DNA of 64,000 bases. Source: Spirometra erinaceieuropaei. Lineage: Eukaryota; Platyhelminthes; Cestoda; Diphyllobothriidea; Diphyllobothriidae. Below the pieces are notes generated by a model, which saw nothing but the letters and a program-made list of their open reading frames with translations, searched no databases and was not told the origin of the DNA. Shown piece by piece: positions 61,829 to 64,000 of this stretch. The position numbers and the translations under genes were made by a program. How positions within the stretch are numbered: position 1 is the first letter of the stretch; every line of letters begins with the position of its first letter. The DNA is taken from assembly GCA_902702965.1 (NCBI GenBank), contig CACRXP010000170.1, positions 175,152-239,151 of the forward strand, given 5' to 3'.

Positions 61829-62092
61829 AAGCTCTTTTCCCGGCGATCGTGTCACCTTCTTCAATAAAAGTTTCTGCTGACCGATCTGGTGAAAATAATA
61901 TTTGATCATTCAACTATGCAGACATTGAAAAACCTGATCGGCAAATGGACTTCACAGCCTAAAATTATATCGAGTTAATTCAAATCGCTTGTCAGAATAG
62001 GAAATTTTGAGTTCGCATGCTTAACTCTTACACTTGCTTTGAAAGAGGGGCCGTACATGCATTATGAAAATTTGCAAAAGTTTAATTCTCAC

Positions 62093-62153
62093 CATGAACC
62101 GCCAGGCAGCCGGCCACGAGGAGATTCAGGGCAATCACGATGTCTTGTATCAT
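62093..62153 (-). pseudogene. CA-3 exon 1 (signal peptide)
   Basis: Encodes MIQDIVIALNLLVAGCLAVH plus one base, phase 1, donor GTGAGA. One codon longer than in CA-1 and CA-2. Confidence 0.82.
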
Positions 62154-62160
62154 TGGTTGT

Positions 62161-62555
62161 CTGTTGAAGGAGATGAAGAGATAATTAGGGCGGAGTTAAT
62201 GCACTTAGCAAAATAACTGGCTAAACGCTGCATACACAGACAAGTCACTTAAGTCATAGAAGGGTTTAAAAAAACCTCAGTTAGTTAGTTCAGTTAAACA
62301 GTCCCATCAGACAGAAGAACTTCGTAGAAATAATTTTAAATCATTCACCGATGTATGCGCTGAAACACCTGATCGGAAAAGGGCCTTTATAATTAATTGG
62401 CTTAACGCTGTTTATTCAGTCTGACAAGTTTACATTAGTGATGACGGGAGGCAGGAATCATTAGGAAATCTCTTATGTTCAGCTGAAGTCCACAAACATA
62501 GTCTTTTTGAACCCACAAAAACAGCTTGGAAAGCACGTAACAGGCAGTAGGACGG
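62161..62555 (-). other. Putative untranslated first exon and 5' UTR intron of CA-3
   Basis: Donor GTGGGTTCA begins at 62516; acceptor TTCAACAG ends at 62161, seven bases before the ATG. The donor has G at +3 where the paralogues have A. Confidence 0.45.
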
Positions 62556-62577
62556 TAGTCGTTCGTTTTTTCAACCT

Positions 62578-62585
62578 CTTATATA
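62578..62585 (-). promoter_or_regulatory. Candidate TATA box of CA-3
   Basis: TATATAAG on the - strand in CACCCTATATAAGAGG, 432 bp before the ATG. Confidence 0.5.
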
Positions 62586-62599
62586 GGGTGTTCTTACAC

Positions 62600-63230
62600 C
62601 GACAACGTGCAGCTAACACACGTAGGTTCTTTCGACTTGGAGACGGGGCTTTTCAATTCATACGCCAAAATCGATCGCCACGCCCAGTGTCCTTAAAGGA
62701 GGCTTCTGGCATAAAACTGCTATCCAGACGATAAATTGGTTATGTCCGCATTTGAGTGACAGTGTAGGATCCGTCGCACTGAGCGAATTCTTTACATGAT
62801 CGGATATTGACAGGCCATGTGCAAGTCTCATAAAATATGTCGATTACTAGGTGAAATCAACAACATTTGCCGTAGAGAGAGAGAGAGTTGTATACCCGCC
62901 ACATTATGCACTGAATGAAACAACATCTACAAGCCCGTGATTTATGTAAAGCAACAGAGGGAAGTTTGCAGGTGACCGAATCATACTTTGTCAAACGGAT
63001 TCTACCTGTTTCGTGGGCTGAAGTTAAAAGTGCTCTAAGTGCTTGAACTACAGAACACGATTCATAGGTCGCACATCACCCATCCTCTGCGTCGCAGAGA
63101 TTTGTCTCGCTAGTTAAGCAACCGCAGATCTCAGGCCACTGTTGAAAATCATCTGAACATTCAAGGAGAGATTTCACCAAGCATTATGCGATCGTTACTC
63201 ATAGAATGAAACAACACCCATATACTGGTG
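62600..63230. other. Upstream of CA-3: only a short GA microsatellite seen
   Basis: About six GA units near 62876-62887. Otherwise no gene or repeat family is recognised. Confidence 0.45.
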
Positions 63231-63237
63231 CAGTGTA

Positions 63238-63540
63238 CAGTGGATTTGCTACCTCATGAAATGTTATCCAAAATTCTGAAACGTTTTTTCGATTTCGAAA
63301 GATAACCCAAGTAGGGTTACAGCATTAATGGCCATACATATCAGGCATATCAGGATACCGGCTTTTGAACAAGCTCTTTCGGCCAGTCTGCGGAAACTAC
63401 ACTATTCAAAAATGATTATGCGAGTAGTGTGAAGTTTTCTCATTTTTTATTCTCGTACTTATTCGGTAGCAAATTACGGTTTTTTAACTTTTTCGCTTAC
63501 AGGAAGAGTATCTTCCGGCCTTCAAAGGTTTAAAATTGTG
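63238..63540. mobile_element. Family A, left arm only (A15)
   Basis: TA at 63236-63237, then CAGTGGATTTGCTACCTCAT. The arm is traceable to about 63540; the rest is lost. Confidence 0.6.
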
Positions 63541-63739
63541 TCTATTCATACAGCATCGCATCGGCATCTTTATTAGTGGTGCCTGTGTATTGGACAACAA
63601 AAGCACGATCCTATACAAAAGGTTATGAGCCCTATATGACATCTGTTGATAGAGCTCTATTAGGCTGTCCGGGTTCGTTGACGTGTAATTATCTTCATAC
63701 TGTTTTTGATTCCAGTAGGCGGTTAACGTTTGGCTTTTT

Positions 63740-64000
63740 TGTCTCGTTCTGATGTTTGTGAGCTGCGGTTAGTTTGAGGGTAACATTTATGGCTTGCCTC
63801 TAGGTTTTTTGGGAGCCGTTTCAGGTTTATGCTTAACTTAAGGGTTAAATTAATACTTATTCTCATGCCTAGGATAAAGGCTGCTTGGTGGAAGTTTTGG
63901 GGAGTAGGTCAGTTTCAGTGATCTAAAGGAACTTGACGTTAGGGTTTGTGGTAAGATTAAGGTTAGGATTTGTTCTACGTCTAGGGTTAAGTTCATGGGT
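63740..64000 (+). repeat. Degenerate telomere-like stretch
   Basis: Repeated GGTTAGG- and AGGGTTA-type words (for example CTAGGGTTAAG near 63980 and ACGTTAGGGTTTGTGG near 63937), irregularly spaced. Confidence 0.4.

Larger units (their letters stand above)
60776..61864. mobile_element. Palindromic PLE-1-type insertion, two head-to-head copies
   Basis: 60818-61335 and 61347-61864 are nearly perfect inverted copies around a centre AGATCCGGCC. Each half holds the last part of the GIY-YIG frame, the 3' UTR, and the terminal repeat with hammerhead. The left half has the extra outer stretch (GCGAAGAGCCGAGTCCCAGG) also seen at the PLE-1 right end. It lies in CA-3 intron 1. Confidence 0.88.
51996..62153 (-). 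pseudogene. CA-3: alpha-carbonic anhydrase paralogue, probably a pseudogene
   Basis: Exons in order of transcription: 62093-62153, 55833-56045, 54504-54655, 53673-54002 and 51996-52184, with the phases of CA-1. Zinc ligands (LHFHWGG, MHIVAY), NNGHS, GSEHT and SLTTPPC are all kept. Three faults are seen. A TGA at 53714-53712 stands where CA-1 and CA-2 have the Trp of ENVQW. Intron 4 begins GCAAGT instead of GTAAGT. In the last exon the frame runs into PPPPLRIHPELQAP and TAG, while a hydrophobic stretch lies one frame over. The TGA would remove about 80 residues including part of the active site. The rest is well conserved, so decay is recent, or readthrough or a sequencing error must be considered. 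Confidence 0.85.

Noticed and set aside
1..64000. CRISPR arrays, operons, ribosome binding sites or prophage-like modules
   Set aside because: There are no regularly spaced identical short repeats and no dense gene runs. Splice signals and retroelements show a eukaryotic nuclear sequence.

Overview
The window is nuclear DNA from a eukaryote, most likely a parasitic flatworm and probably a tapeworm of the diphyllobothriid type. This rests on family resemblance read by eye, not on a search. The pointers are spliced genes with introns full of transposons, extracellular alpha-carbonic anhydrases like flatworm surface enzymes, many Penelope-like elements (PLEs) with GIY-YIG endonuclease and hammerhead ribozymes, CR1-like LINEs, Ty3/gypsy and Merlin remnants, and TTAGGG-type interstitial repeats. 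Nothing here is bacterial: there are no operons, and nearly all short open frames lie in repeats. || The host genes are a cluster of three paralogous alpha-carbonic anhydrases (CA). CA-1 is on the + strand (coding 4740-14914); CA-2 (29714-44520) and CA-3 (51996-62153) are on the - strand. All share one design: a TATA box about 345-430 bp upstream, an inferred untranslated first exon and 5' UTR intron, a signal-peptide exon (58-61 bp), then exons of 213, 152 and 330 bp, and a last exon of about 190-210 bp, with identical intron phases. CA-1 (320 aa) and CA-2 (319 aa) look intact and end in a hydrophobic tail like a GPI-anchor signal. CA-3 looks like a pseudogene: a TGA replaces an active-site Trp codon, intron 4 has a GC donor, and the hydrophobic tail is out of frame. 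One tRNA-Val(AAC) gene lies in intron 3 of CA-2 on the opposite strand. || The rest is mobile DNA. Family A is a foldback element of about 1 kb with CAGT termini and TA target duplications (Tc1/mariner style); its two halves are inverted copies, and there are more than ten copies. A longer relative of about 1.9 kb occurs at 4906 and 58392. PLEs lie at 23.8-25.0, 35.9-38.4, 45.8-46.3 and 60.3-61.9 kb, with six hammerhead motifs whose core is intact. A CR1-like LINE covers about 38.65-41.35 kb. A gypsy integrase with a nested SINE is at 17.4-18.7 kb, a solo LTR at 46.5-46.9 kb and a broken Merlin transposase at 47.2 kb. A tRNA-like SINE (one copy with an 8-bp target duplication) and several unnamed dispersed repeats fill most of the remainder. 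A 975-bp run of N (25636-26610) sits at the centre of a roughly 400-bp-arm inverted repeat and may hide a DNA transposon or an assembly fault. || Reading the layers, the CA genes triplicated first and kept their exon geometry. Transposons then expanded the introns, later insertions nested in earlier ones (SINE in family A, SINE in gypsy), and one CA copy decayed.
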